A stretch of 64,000 nucleotides of DNA from Diabrotica undecimpunctata (Eukaryota; Arthropoda; Insecta; Coleoptera; Chrysomelidae). This document shows positions 33,360 through 44,202 of the stretch, piece after piece. The translations under genes and the position numbers were made by a program. The stretch spans positions 24,949,644-25,013,643 of the forward strand of contig NC_092806.1 in NCBI RefSeq assembly GCF_040954645.1. Reading direction: 5' to 3'. The stretch's first letter is position 1. Every line of letters begins with the position of its first letter. Under the pieces are notes generated by a model. The model made no database searches, had not been told where the DNA came from, and saw only the letters and a list, made by a program, of their open reading frames with translations.

Positions 33360-34395
33360 TATTTGGTAAAACAGTTTTTATATACTTTGTTTCAAAACTA
33401 ATTGCCTTCTTTTAAAAGTACAATACCATCTACTATACAAATTTGATCTAATTATTCCACTCAAAAATTTTTATTTAAATAATCTAACTCTAGACTAATA
33501 ATTGATATAAACATTGTACTGTTTCCTGGTCGTTTATTAATCTTCTTAGCAAGATTCTATATCATTTGTACTATTTACCTAATAATAACCCATCTTTTCA
33601 TTAGTGCACAGTCAGCAATTATCGTATTACCGCAGTACCACAATAATTTATATAAAGGTAATAGAGCCGTAACCCGGTTCGATAGAATCTCCAATAATAA
33701 TACTCGAGTTTGTAGAAGAGTTTATGAGTTGAAGGAAAGCAATCATCAAAAACGTCAAAGGAAGAATACCCACAATTAGTAATACCGTTAGCTTGATTAA
33801 GTAATTTCAAACAATTTAACACTAGGCACACCCAATACACCAATTTCCCAGGTGTATACCGAAATGAGCCATGGGCAGTCGGGACGGAGACAAAAGGGAT
33901 TATTTTTAATTAAAATTCATTGATAGTTAATAGATCTTTTAAAACTTGTAATACAATGAGCTTGAAATGTATTAAAATATTGCTATTAGCGTAAGTTCCA
34001 GTTCTACTACATTGTGTTTTATTTTAAATGATTTGTTTGCTTCTTAGTAACTAATATAAAAACATATACATCATTGTATTTGCATATAATATGTCATTAT
34101 TATTAATTTTAGTATTGATTATTTTATTATTGACTTTAGGCTTTGGAAATATAAATATCTTTCTGACAAGGTAATTTTGTTTACCTGATATTCCTACTTA
34201 TACGAGTTACCAAAATAAATGGACCATGAATAAATTATCCACTATATAATTTTAATATCTGAAACAAGATCAGCTGCAAACATTATGTTAAAAATTCAGT
34301 ACGAAAAAAAAATCAAGAGAATTTTTCAGAGAATCTCGGTAAATAAATACTATCACAAATACTAATTAAAGCGTCTTCGTACACAGGGTTATTAT
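33360..34395. other. Non-coding AT-rich interval
   Basis: No gene or structured repeat recognised. Confidence 0.45.
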
Positions 34396-34823
34396 ACAGG
34401 GTATTTCAAAAAGGTATATCATAAATTAAATCCCGCATTTCGCGGACAAAAATAAATTGATTGAATCCAACTTACCTTGGTACAAAAGTGTACACAAAAA
34501 AAGTTACAGCCCCTTGAAGTTACAAAATAAAAATTGTTTTTTTGCATTATCTCCTAAACTACTTGACATTTCGTAATAAAAATGGACACGTTACTTTCTT
34601 GTTCTGAAAGCATTTTTCATACAAAAAAAAAACAACAAAATCTAAATCCCCACAAACATTTGAGTACATTCAAATCAAATGAATTTTGTGGCATCATTAG
34701 TTTAACACATTATTTTTAAAAAATTTTTGCCTCCCATCACTTTTTTCAAAAAACAGTTTTTATTGAGTTACGGCCCTTTTCATTAATCTTTAAAAAAATA
34801 CGTGCAACTAAATAAATGAAGGT
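34396..34823. repeat. Probable long non-coding end of a mariner-type element
   Basis: Opens with ATACAGGGTATTTCAAAAAG, a phrase typical of insect Tc1/mariner termini, and continues with AGTTACAGCCCCTTGAAG and ATTATCTCCTAAACTACTTG, the low-complexity style of long subterminal regions in such elements. No partner end or transposase was found, so the identity is inferred. The next element, a LINE, may have been inserted into it. Confidence 0.4.
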
Positions 34824-35000
34824 GAACACACTGACTAAGTGAAAATCATGCGTGGAGTGAGGAAAGGATGTATTTTGTCTACTCTAATCTTTGCACGAAA
34901 GTTGCAACGAATTATACTAAATGGTTACCGGCTAAACAACGTCAGATATGCAGATGATACCATAGTATTTGAGGACAACTTAGAAGACCTATAAGTTATT

Positions 35001-36926
35001 ATGAACAAAATCACATATTACAGTCAACAGTATGGACTCAATATAAAGGTTAAGAAGACAAAGCTTATGATAATTAGCAAGAAAAGGATAACAGAAGGTC
35101 AACTCTACGTTAACCAATCCCGTGTAAAAAGAGTGACGCACTACAACTACCTCAGCACCATAATAAATGAAGAATGGACGAACAACCAAGAGATTAGACC
35201 ACGCATCGGAAAAGCTAGATCCACCTTCAATTGGATGGGGGCCTTATTCAAAAGTCACAACCTCTTTCTTGGTACAAAAAAAAACCATGGAAATGTTTGG
35301 AAAATGCTGAAGGCAAGAAGAAGAGGAAAACAAAAGATGCCACAAATCATAGACAACGAGGGAACACACTACGACACCCAAGGAAAAGTAGATGCAATAT
35401 CAAGGAAGATGGCAGCCACACACAGACAAAACCAGGATATGTCGGATGCAAGAACAAGGAGGCAAGTCGAACAAGAATACAACAGGATCAGAAGAAGGAA
35501 CGAGTTCCATATAGACGAGGAAGACCATACCAGCCCAAGCGAAGTTGCGAAAATCATCAGGAAACTGAAAAGAAGCAGAGCACCAGGACAAGAAGGAATC
35601 CACAACATCACCCTCAACGAACTTCCGAAGAAGATCATAGTACAGCTGTACTATATCTTCAAATACTGCCTGGAAAAAGGACATTTTCCAAACAACTGGA
35701 AACACGCCAAGATTATACCTCTTCTGAGACCAAGGAAAGATGGAAGAAGACCGGAAAGCTACAGGCCCATATCACTCCTGGAAACGATGGGAAAAATCTT
35801 AGAAAAAATCATCTACAAGAGACTGGTGAAGCATACAGAAAGAAGAGGAGTCATCCAAGAAGACCAGTTTGGTTTCAGAAAAGGAAGAAACTGCGAACTT
35901 CAACTAGCAAGGATCATCAGCGACACGAAGATAAAATTCAACAGGAAACAGAAGACAGGATTAGCCATACTGGACATAGAGAAAGCATACGACACGGTTT
36001 GGAAGAAGGCACTAATCTACAAGATGGACAAGGCTAGACTTCCACACTACCTCATCAACATCTGCGACATGTATCTATCCAATAGAACATTCCAAGTTTC
36101 AGCTGACCAAAAGATGTCGACGATCCAAGAAATCCAGGAAGGAATGCCTCAGGGCAGCATCTTATCACCCATTTTATATAACATTTTTGTTTCAGACCTC
36201 CCAACAGATCCAAGGACTTCTACAGCCCTGTATGCAGACGACACAGCAGTGTATGCATCCGGAAATAACGAAGGAAGAATCATAGATGACATGGAGTACC
36301 ACCTGGAAAAAATCACCGACTACACCGAAAAATGGAAAATCAAGATCAACGCCGAAAAGACACAGTTCATCATATTCGGCCAGGACAAACGGCCACTACG
36401 GAACCAGATCACAGTAGGAGACAACAGAATTAAGGAAACAGAGACGGTCAAATACCTAGGAGTCCACCTCGACAGAAGACTCAACTTCCGGGTGCATACA
36501 CAAAAAACTAAGGTAAAAGCTAATGCAGCTAAAAAACTAATACTTCTTTTCATTTTTAGGTCCAGTTCACTCTCGAAGGCGAAGAAAATTCAACTCTACC
36601 AAGCATATGTTAGGTCGGTGATTCTGTATGCTATACCAGTGTGGAGCTCCATTGCGGAATCACACTGGAAAAAGTTGGAAGCAACTGAGACTTCATGCTA
36701 CCGAATCATCGACGGAGCAGCATGGGAGGATAGAGTTACAAACGCGACGATCAAGAACAGGTTAGGATACACGCCACTAAGGGAAGTGGCCGAGAACAGA
36801 ACCAGGTGGTTCTTCAACCAGGCCACACGAAGACTACGAAAGACCAGGGATATCCTCGAGAAGAACAGGATCCAGAGGATATTTAGATCCACCCACCGAC
36901 TGATCGACCACCTGATCAGGGTCTAA
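35001..36926 (+). CDS. Chimeric frame: RTE-like RT fragment fused to a jockey-like reverse transcriptase
   Basis: A 641-residue frame, the longest closed one in the window. Residues 1-93 come from the outer LINE (post-YADD region: TKLMIISKKRITEGQLYVNQ, GKARSTFNWMG). From about residue 94 the inner jockey-like LINE is read in frame. Its motifs are KLKRSRAPGQEGIHN (start of RT), RPISLLETMGKILEK, FGFRKGRNCELQLARIISD, LAILDIEKAYDTVW (motif A Asp), EGMPQGSILSPILYNIF (motif B), TALYADDTAVYA (motif C, catalytic Asp pair intact) and VKYLGVHLDRRLNF. The thumb and C-terminal region end HRLIDHLIRV. The endonuclease domain is absent through truncation. The fusion is accidental, with no sign that it is expressed. 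Confidence 0.85.
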   Translation: MNKITYYSQQYGLNIKVKKTKLMIISKKRITEGQLYVNQSRVKRVTHYNYLSTIINEEWTNNQEIRPRIGKARSTFNWMGALFKSHNLFLGTKKNHGNVWKMLKARRRGKQKMPQIIDNEGTHYDTQGKVDAISRKMAATHRQNQDMSDARTRRQVEQEYNRIRRRNEFHIDEEDHTSPSEVAKIIRKLKRSRAPGQEGIHNITLNELPKKIIVQLYYIFKYCLEKGHFPNNWKHAKIIPLLRPRKDGRRPESYRPISLLETMGKILEKIIYKRLVKHTERRGVIQEDQFGFRKGRNCELQLARIISDTKIKFNRKQKTGLAILDIEKAYDTVWKKALIYKMDKARLPHYLINICDMYLSNRTFQVSADQKMSTIQEIQEGMPQGSILSPILYNIFVSDLPTDPRTSTALYADDTAVYASGNNEGRIIDDMEYHLEKITDYTEKWKIKINAEKTQFIIFGQDKRPLRNQITVGDNRIKETETVKYLGVHLDRRLNFRVHTQKTKVKANAAKKLILLFIFRSSSLSKAKKIQLYQAYVRSVILYAIPVWSSIAESHWKKLEATETSCYRIIDGAAWEDRVTNATIKNRLGYTPLREVAENRTRWFFNQATRRLRKTRDILEKNRIQRIFRSTHRLIDHLIRV

Positions 36927-37139
36927 CCAGGCGTGCAGGGAAGTAGGTACGTTTGCCGATTCAAGTACCTACAGAAGCAGACGAGGACACCACCCAGGAA
37001 AATCCAGAAGCCGAAAGGGAAAATCTACAAGCGCTGGCGGTGCAAGAGCGGGACGCCGAAGAAGAAAGAAGGCAAACATTTTTAAGTTTTTGACATGTAT
37101 ATATTTTTAGTATGGCAATAAACGTTTTTATTTTTTTTA

Positions 37140-37170
<31 letters not shown>

Positions 37171-37183
37171 TATTGGTACAAAA
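35269..37183 (+). mobile_element. Jockey-like LINE, 5'-truncated, with 11-bp target duplication
   Basis: The insert 35280-37172 is flanked by TTGGTACAAAA on both sides. It holds a single RT-only reading frame, a 3' untranslated region with the usual purine-rich start, and a TTTTTA-repeat tail (37120-37170). It is nested in the RTE-like LINE at 34824-37640 and is therefore younger than it. The frame inside has no stop until 36926. Confidence 0.92.
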
Positions 37184-37764
37184 GTAAGAATTCTGCGATG
37201 CTACGTCTTCTCTGTCCTCTGTCAAGGTGTTGGATCGTGGACCTTGAACGAAGATATATGCAGAAAACTAAAAGCATTTAAGATGTTGCTATATCGGAGA
37301 ATAGTTAAGATCCCGTGGACTGACCGAGTCAAAAAATGAGGAGGTCCTCAGAAGAATGAATAAGAACCGAGAGGTACTGACCACCATCAAATCTCGAAAG
37401 TTACAATTCTTAGGACATATTATGCGAAATGTATCCAAATATGCTCTTCTTTAAGCCATCCTGCAAGGAAAAATATTTGGAAAACGAGGTCCAGGAACAA
37501 GAAGAAAATCTTGGTTAAAGAGCCTCAGAATATGGTTCAATACATTTGTCAGGTTTTCCGCGCTGCTGCAGATAAGATAAAGATTGCCATGATGATCGAC
37601 AACATTCGTAACGGATAGGCACATCAAGACGAAGAAGACTCTGAATATATAGTAAACCATAGAGACAAGAATCACTATATCAAAAAATAATTTCAACTTT
37701 TTTTTAGTAAAAAATACCCAATTTTAAAATGTGGGCTAACTATTTTACATTTACCCTATTGTAT

Positions 37765-38060
37765 ATTATGGAGATTTCTATGTATAAAGGCGTCTCCATA
37801 GCATCTGGAACCATGTATTAGAAACAAACATTTGCTCCTCATGACAGAACTGAACTAAGGTATCACCTCTTTCATTTTTTATTTCCATTCCATAGCCTTC
37901 GATAGTGTAATCGCATCTTCCTTTATCAACTTTAGCATTAAAGTCATCTAGAATAAGAGTCATTACCCTCTTCTTGTTATATGATATGATTTATTTCGTC
38001 GTAGAAGGAAAGATTTTCTAGCTTCCGTGTAACAGCATTTGCAGCATAGACTTTTAATGA
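37765..38060 (-). pseudogene. LINE endonuclease (APE-type) fragment
   Basis: The minus-strand frame reads LKVYAANAVTRKLENLSFYD, then TLILDDFNAKVDKGRCDYT, ERGDTLVQFCHEEQMFVSNT and WRRLYT. The order and the DFNAK motif identify the apurinic/apyrimidinic-type endonuclease of RTE-like LINEs. The usual G before DFNAK is replaced by D. The rest of the LINE is absent, so this is an isolated fragment. Confidence 0.82.
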
Positions 38061-39405
38061 TATTTAAGTTCTTCGGTATTGCGTTTGTACAAAGTATTAC
38101 GAAAGTGGTACGTTTGTACAAAAAACCGAGCAAGCTGTTTTAGGGTCCAACATGATAACGACATCATTAAGCATATATATCGAACGATGATATTATACTT
38201 GTACTTAAATATATCTTTCAAGTATTAATATTTGGTTAATCAAAAATATATTTTAACTGTCAATTATCAAAACGGTAACTACAATCTTCACAACAACAAA
38301 TCTACTTAATCACAATCTAACTTATCTGAATAATATCCTATCTTTACAGCACAAGGTTAAATATTTAGTGGTGATTTCTGACAAAAAGTAAACATGGAAG
38401 TCTCGTACAGATTACCTACCTACTAAAAAGAAGTAAAAAAAGAAGTGGATGTGGAAGCCTTATTAGTCTATATATAACAAGGGTCTATATCAGACTGTGT
38501 TTGCTTTTACTGTGTATGGTTCTCTTGCAATGCTTTTTTAAAAAGACTTTTTTCAAAATATTACTTTACGTCTTTTTCTAGGTGTCATGAAATTGATTTA
38601 TCTATATATCTTCTTTACGTAAAACCTTTTCAGCTACCTTTGAAATATCGAAGGAGATAATTGAGTCAAAATATTTTTTCAATATCTGTTCTGTTGTGAA
38701 GGTTTTTCAGATCTGTAAGTTAATTAATAATTCTCTATAATATATTCACATATTTAACAAAAAAAGAAAACGCATTTCAATGAAGAATTCAATTTTATTT
38801 CTTAATATGTTGCATACTTTATTGTAATGTTTTAACCATTTTATCACTCAACGACTTAAATGTTAAGCTATTCTAATAAAATCGTTTACGAAATTTACTC
38901 AGACATTTCTCATTTATTTTAAGATCTGTACTCCGCCAGACAAGCGCCTTTAACGTTATTTTCAAGATTTAACACCGTGAAATTACGCATTGCTTTGTCT
39001 AACTTCTATTTGTCTTTGAATGCTTCTGTTATATTGTATAAACCTATTACTAGTTGTTGCTTCCTGATGTGTTTTGCAGAATGATTTTACATACCGCTAA
39101 TTAAGTGCATATTATTTCATTCATTTAGGAAATTGGTATCATATAAATAAAAGTTATATGGTTTAACGTTTTTCTTAATTTGTGACTGGTATTACCACAA
39201 AGATATAAGATATAAGAAAATCAACCAAACCTATAAAATTGATATTCCATTTTTTTTTAAGTTTTGAGATCCCTTCTCAAAAGAGAAAATTTAAAACCTG
39301 TGAAAATTAAACAAATTATTATAATACCTAAGACCCCATGGTTTAAAGAGGAAGTGAAGATAAAATGTGAACCAAATTTATCATGTGATCATAGATGTTA
39401 GACAC
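38061..39405. other. Non-coding AT-rich interval
   Basis: No gene or clear repeat recognised over about 1.3 kb. Confidence 0.45.
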
Positions 39406-39409
39406 TTCT

Positions 39410-40215
39410 CCAACCTTATGGATTCCACACCTATCGAGGCGCCAATATTGATTTAGATCATTTTCTAGTTGGCACAAGAATTTGGGCTAGAATCTCAAAT
39501 GAGAAGAAGAAGAGAAGTACCAAAACAAGGCGCCTTAGTATTGAACTCCTCAAAAACCCGCAAACGGTAGAAAGATTTCAAAACTATATTGAGACTAAAT
39601 ACATAACTAAAGAGAATCTAACAGTCAGTGAACAATGGGAAATGTGTAAAAATTATATTAAAGACGCAGCAAATAACATTCTAGGGCCGCAAAGACCACC
39701 ACCACGCAATGAGTGGTTCGATGTTGAGTGCGAGGACATTACAAGAATATTGTTGTGAAGCTGTTTTCTTGTGGCATTTTAAAGTAATTAATATTTAAAT
39801 GTAAATAAGCCACAATTAAAGGTTAAAGTACGTTTATTGACGTTTCAATTTTCAATTACACAAAAAGAAAGAACAATGCATATAAACTGATGCACCAAAA
39901 AAGAACCCCCAGAAAAAGAACAAAAATATAAAGATCTCAGAAGAGAAGCGAAATACATCCATCAGAGAAAAAAGCAAACTTATGAAAATAGAATATTGGA
40001 AGATTTTGAGGCAATAAAAAAGGAAAATCAAACAAGAAAATTCTATAAAAATCTAAATAATGCAAAAAAAGAATTTAAACCAAGGATCGGACTATGTAAG
40101 GATAAGGAGGGGCATATACTCAATACAAAAGAAGAAGTATTAAAAACGTGGGTGGAACACTGTAAAGAACTACTTACTATCGAAGTAGATGATCCAAATC
40201 AACCACCCCCAGGAG
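39410..40215 (+). pseudogene. LINE endonuclease-to-RT linker region, interrupted
   Basis: Plus strand. YRGANIDLDHFLVGTRIWAR marks the end of an APE-type endonuclease. It is followed by KTRRLSIELLKNPQTVERFQ and RPPPRNEWFDVECEDITR. A foreign 115-bp repeat then intervenes (39752-39866). The linker resumes with NNAYKLMHQKR and, after small shifts, MEDFEAIKKENQTRKFYKNL and GHILNTKEEVLKTWVEHCKE, ending in a Pro-rich stretch before the RT domain would start. RT itself is missing. The protein was an RTE-like ORF2. Confidence 0.8.
39752..39866 (-). repeat. Dispersed repeat, copy 2, inserted in a LINE
   Basis: The reverse complement of this segment carries the same TTGAAACGTCAATAAAC and AATTGTGGCTTATT phrases as copy 1 at 27945-28018. 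It splits the LINE frame between DITR and NNAYK. Flanks show at best a weak AAGAA-like duplication. Confidence 0.7.
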
Positions 40216-40496
40216 CAAGCCCCCAGTTTTCCTGTTTATCGATACGATATAAATAAATATAAATAGTCAAAAAAACGAATAGAAATATGGACCAGTTTTG
40301 TCCTAGAATAATAATAAAATATACTTTACAACTAAAACAAGAAAAAGCAGTTGATGTTAGGAAATTGGTAGAAAAACATTTTTCTATTAATTTTCTTCTG
40401 ACGATGAAGGTGTTTTTGAGCCAATTCGAAAATCATTCTCAGATAGCGATAATGATTAAAAATGTAAATGTTAAACCATATGTACCTAATTACCAT
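40216..40496. other. Unassigned interval
   Basis: Contains a plus-strand segment reading SSDDEGVFEPIRKSFSDSDN in a broken frame. Such an acidic segment could come from a transposase N-terminus, but it is too short to assign. Confidence 0.3.
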
Positions 40497-41153
40497 TAAA
40501 AATAGGGGGATCTCCAGGATCCCTTCTTTTATATAATATACTTGAACTTTTATCGTTATAAGTTGGCAGAGGCTTATCAAGTGTTGGTGTTAAAGAAGCA
40601 ATATTGTCGATAAAGCGCCTATCTATATTTAGAGAAAGGAATTTATTGACCAAAGGGTTATTTTCAATTATTTCTTCTTCATCGATGTCTTGACTAGCAT
40701 TCGAGCACTCATCTTCTTCTATAATTCTCCTAGACTCCTTGGTTAACTCTCTTTCTTGACGTAATCTAGATCTAGATCTAGTAGATTTCGTTCTTCCTGC
40801 AGAAGTTGAAGCTTCATTTTTGTTTTGCTGCTTGTTGATGAGGAGCTTTTTAAGGAGGTTGCAGAACAAGATTTCTTGATTTTGGAACCTTGTGGGTGAG
40901 ACTTCTTAGTGGCTGCGTCTACACAAAGAGGGCACTTCCAGCTGTCATCACCAATTAATTCGGAATCATCCTGTACATATACGCATTCAAAACAGCACCA
41001 TTTTTTACATTCTGTACATTATACCATCCGTTCTTCACGATATGGTTTGCCGCACACAGGACATAGATAGATTTTGGTTCGTCCAACAACTGATGGACCC
41101 ATATTCGTAGATCTTGTAAGATTGTGTGATTCAGCAATCGCGTGTGATGAATG
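40497..41153 (-). pseudogene. BEL/Pao-like gag N-terminus with PHD-type zinc finger, inverted relative to the rest
   Basis: Minus strand. MGPSVVGRTKIYLCPVCGKP starts a PHD-type finger. It continues REERMV, one stop, then CTECKKWCCFECVYVQDDSE and DDSWKCPLC. After a shift come a basic/acidic region, KSTRSRSRLRQERELTKESR and a Glu-rich part, ending RRDPGDPPIFNGN at 40497. PHD fingers at the start of gag occur in insect BEL/Pao elements, and PIFNGN resembles the phrase that normally leads into the capsid sequence. That next part (FISSFERSTELC) is at 41222 on the plus strand. The piece therefore looks inverted in place. Membership in the same element is inferred. Confidence 0.6.
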
Positions 41154-41195
41154 GAATTTGAGCTTGTTGGGAATTTATCTTTATTGTACAGCCAG
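41154..41195 (+). repeat. 42-bp direct repeat, copy 1 (possible BEL LTR edge)
   Basis: Begins GAATTTGAGCTTGTTGGGAA and ends TACAGCCAG. It is identical to 43059-43100 except for one base. TGTTGGGAAT resembles a BEL LTR start, but this is not established. It sits exactly beside the inverted gag segment. Confidence 0.75.
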
Positions 41196-41221
41196 CAATT
41201 GACGGATTTGTAGTTTACTGT

Positions 41222-43010
41222 TTTTATTAGTAGTTTTGAAAGATCTACTGAACTATGTCAAGTAGATAATCATGAGAATATATTAAGATTTCAAAAATGT
41301 TTAAAAGGTCCAGCAAGAGTCAGTGTTTCAAGTTTTTTAATATTACCTCAATGTGTGCCCCAAATTATAGCTACATTAAAAATTCTTTTTGGAAGACCAT
41401 TCTTGCAAATGATTGAAGCTCATATAAATTCTATTCGTAGATTACCACCTCCTTAATCGGAAAAACTTGAAACTCTGGTAGAATTTGCTTTAGCAGTTAA
41501 AAATTTATGTGTTTTATTGAAAGCATCTAATTTAAAAGACTATCTTAATAACATCACCCTTATGCATGAACTATTAGAGAAACTACCTTCACAAATTAAA
41601 GTTAATTAGGCGATATATCGCAGTGCTTTTCAAAATTTTTTGGGATTAAAGGAACTTGCTGATTGGTTGTATAATCTGGCAACAAATGTTTGTTCTGCTC
41701 TACCTACACTAGCCCTTAATGACCAAAGTAATAAAAAAAGGCAATTTAATAATAATGTGCATGCTAATATACATAAACCAAATGCCTCCAGTGAAACACA
41801 TAATTGTAAACTGTGTAATCAGAGAGATTGTAAAAAGATTGCAGGTTGTTCAGAATTTCAGAGATATTCATTATCTCAAAGATGGGAGGCTGTTAAAGCC
41901 TTAAATTTATGTAGGCTTTGCTTAAAGAAACACAGATTTCCCTGTAAGTATCCTGTAAAATGCAACAAAGAAGAATGCCAAAGGAAGCATTATCCTCTTC
42001 TTCATGAATTTTCAGAACAAGTGTCCAATAAAAGTACAAAGCTTATCAAAAAGGAAAGCGGTATGCAAACAGTAGAATCACACCTCATATCTGCAGATGA
42101 AGAAAGTAATGCACATCAAGGAACACGCTTTTGAATACTTCCCGTTGTTTTAAGAAATGGAAGTAGGGAGGTCACTACATTTGCCTTTCTAGATGAAGGG
42201 TCTTCCGTTACTTTGTTAGAAGAAAGTTTTGCTTAAAAGCTAAATATAATGGGAAACCCAGAACAACTTTGCTTAAAATGGACCGGAAACCAACAACGCT
42301 TAGAAGTTGCGTTAGAAAAAGTATTCTTTTCTATTGCTGGTGATTAAAATGGGGCCAAAGAATTGGACCACCGACCAGCCAGAACGGTAACAAAATTAGG
42401 CCTTCCAAAACAAACTCTCGATGCAAAGGCAATTAAAGAAAGCTTTCCCTATCTAAAAAACTTGTGTTTCAAATCATATAAGAACGCTGTTCCTCGGATC
42501 TTGATAGGCTTAGATAACTGGGACTTGGCGTTACCACTTCGAGTGAAGGAAGGTCTAGAACTTCAACCGATAGCTGCAAAGTCCAGGTTAGGTTGGACCA
42601 TTTTTGCAATGATTTCAAATAACGATGTGGAAATAAACTACTCGTACCACATTTGCGAATGTAGTTCTGAAAGCATTACTAACCAAGAACTCTTTAATAG
42701 TGTAAAAGATTTCTTTGCAGTTGAAAGCCTTGGAGTTTAAAATATTAAACCGTCTGTTTCCAAAGAATTAGATAGGGCTATTCGTATACAAGAAAGTACC
42801 CTAGTTCAAATTGGTAAACAATATAAAATTGGATTACTCTGGAAATAAGACAACTTGAAACTCCCTAATAGTAAACCTATGGCTATTCAAAGACTGGAGT
42901 GTATAGAGAGAAAAATTAAGAAAAATCCAGAACTAGGTACCAAAATTAATCAACAAATTCAAGATTTTCTAGAAAAGAAATATATTAGAAAACGTCAGAA
43001 AACAAACTGT
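41222..43010 (+). pseudogene. BEL/Pao gag-pol, frame-broken
   Basis: The order on the plus strand is FISSFERSTELCQVDNHENI and RFQKCLKGPAR (DUF1759-type capsid), ATLKILFGRPFLQMIEAHIN, a 164-codon frame with the zinc knuckles CKLCNQRDCKKIAGCSEF and LCRLCLKKHRFPCKYPVKC, then TFAFLDEGSSVTLLEE (retropepsin-like, DUF1758, catalytic Asp). PRILIGLDNWDLALPLRV and AAKSRLGWTIF follow, then an RT-proximal segment, AIQRLECIERKIKKNPELGT. These are the diagnostic parts of BEL/Pao polyproteins. Stops occur near 41454, 41608, 42132, 42233, 42345, 42738 and 42846. RT proper, RNase H and integrase are missing, as the sequence is truncated near 43010. Confidence 0.88.
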
Positions 43011-43058
43011 TACCGATTCGGGAAAAATTTAAATAATTTAGCAGACAGCAAGAGAACA

Positions 43059-43100
43059 GAATTTGAGCTTGTTGGGAATTTATCTTTATTATACAGCCAG
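43059..43100 (+). repeat. 42-bp direct repeat, copy 2
   Basis: Matches 41154-41195 at 41 of 42 positions and lies just after the truncated BEL/Pao coding remains. Confidence 0.75.
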
Positions 43101-44172
43101 ATTTATTTAATTTATTTAATTAGTACCTTTCTGCACTTGTATAATCTAATCCGACTGTTATACTAGTTTTCCAGTCTCAGATTTTTCAGATTTTAAATCG
43201 CTCTTAACTAAAAACATTAAGATTAAAGGAAAATTGCAAGATACCTTATTTGTTTGGATTAACACAAAAACAAATTTTCTGAGGCAAAAAAGGTGATTTT
43301 TGGAATTTGTTTTAAAAAATTGTTTAAACAATTTCTCCCCGTAAATTTCATTCGGCACACTCCAGACTTCTTTAAAAAGGGACATTTAATGAATCGGAGT
43401 TTTTTTTCTACGGGAATAGTCTCTTAATCTAGACTTCTAGCTTTAGAATATCAAAAATATTAATAAAGGATACGAAAACTATGAAATTATTATATGATGC
43501 ATATTAACACATCTCGTAGGTAACGGTAGTTATTTATTTTACGTTTCAATATTTTCTATACAACACTCATCCTGTTTGTTAAAATATGATCATCCGCCTT
43601 TGAAATAAATTTGTTTATCTAACGAATTAAGTTTTTGTCGTATTTTCTTTGAACACCTATTTCTTAGGTGCTAAAACGTTTTCGTATCGCTCGCATCGCC
43701 ATAAAAAATTGTGTTTATAGATTTTATGGCAGTTAATGTACGTGTGTGCATTTCATTTTGCAATAACGTCAACTGTTAGTTCAACATACAATACATTTCC
43801 TTATTGTTTAATATTATATTAAATTGAGAGGTCACTTGCTAAAGTGTTTTGTGACAACGCGACAAGGTGATTCGCCTATGCTGTACACACTTATATGCAA
43901 AATGAATTAGAATGTTTCGTAAAATAAAGTTGTTTAGATAATAAAACTGGACAGATATTTTTATTAGCTCTTGTACTTGTAGTAAATACAGTATTAGCCA
44001 AAACACACAAAACCAAACAATTTTGCAGATTGTTTAACATATTTATGTACAAACGGTGGTTTCTGAAAATAGGTGTTATTGTCGTATCGTAAGTTTACTT
44101 ATCATTGATTTAGTCAATTTTTCTCTAAAATCCAAAATGTAAAAATCGCGAATTATGCGATTAATATAAATT
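43101..44172. other. Non-coding AT-rich interval
   Basis: No gene or structured repeat recognised over about 1 kb. Confidence 0.45.
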
Positions 44173-44202
44173 AAGAAGTCTCTACTACAATAAAAGAAAG
44201 GA

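Larger units (their letters stand above)
34824..37640 (+). mobile_element. RTE-like LINE interrupted by a jockey-like LINE
   Basis: The outer LINE occupies 34824-35279 and 37173-37640. It encodes KIMRGVRKGCILST, LNNVRYADDTIVFEDN, then INEEWTNNQEIRPRIGKARS up to LFLGTK. After the insert it resumes with GTKVRILRCYVFSVL, LKAFKMLLYRRIVKIPWTDR and a frame-broken tail ending near ATTCGTAACGGATAGGC. The inner insertion is bounded by TTGGTACAAAA at 35269-35279 and 37173-37183. The outer copy is 5'-truncated, its target duplication was not found, and stop codons at 34994 and 37337 show that it was already decayed or has decayed since. Confidence 0.88.

Noticed and set aside
35231..36037. A 268-codon plus-strand frame overlapping the jockey-like RT
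   Set aside because: It is in another frame of the same strand, with Lys/Arg/Gln-rich low complexity and no RT motifs. The RT frame is the real one.
37120..37172. Independent microsatellite of TTTTTA units
   Set aside because: It is the 3' tail of the jockey-like LINE and ends exactly at the target duplication.
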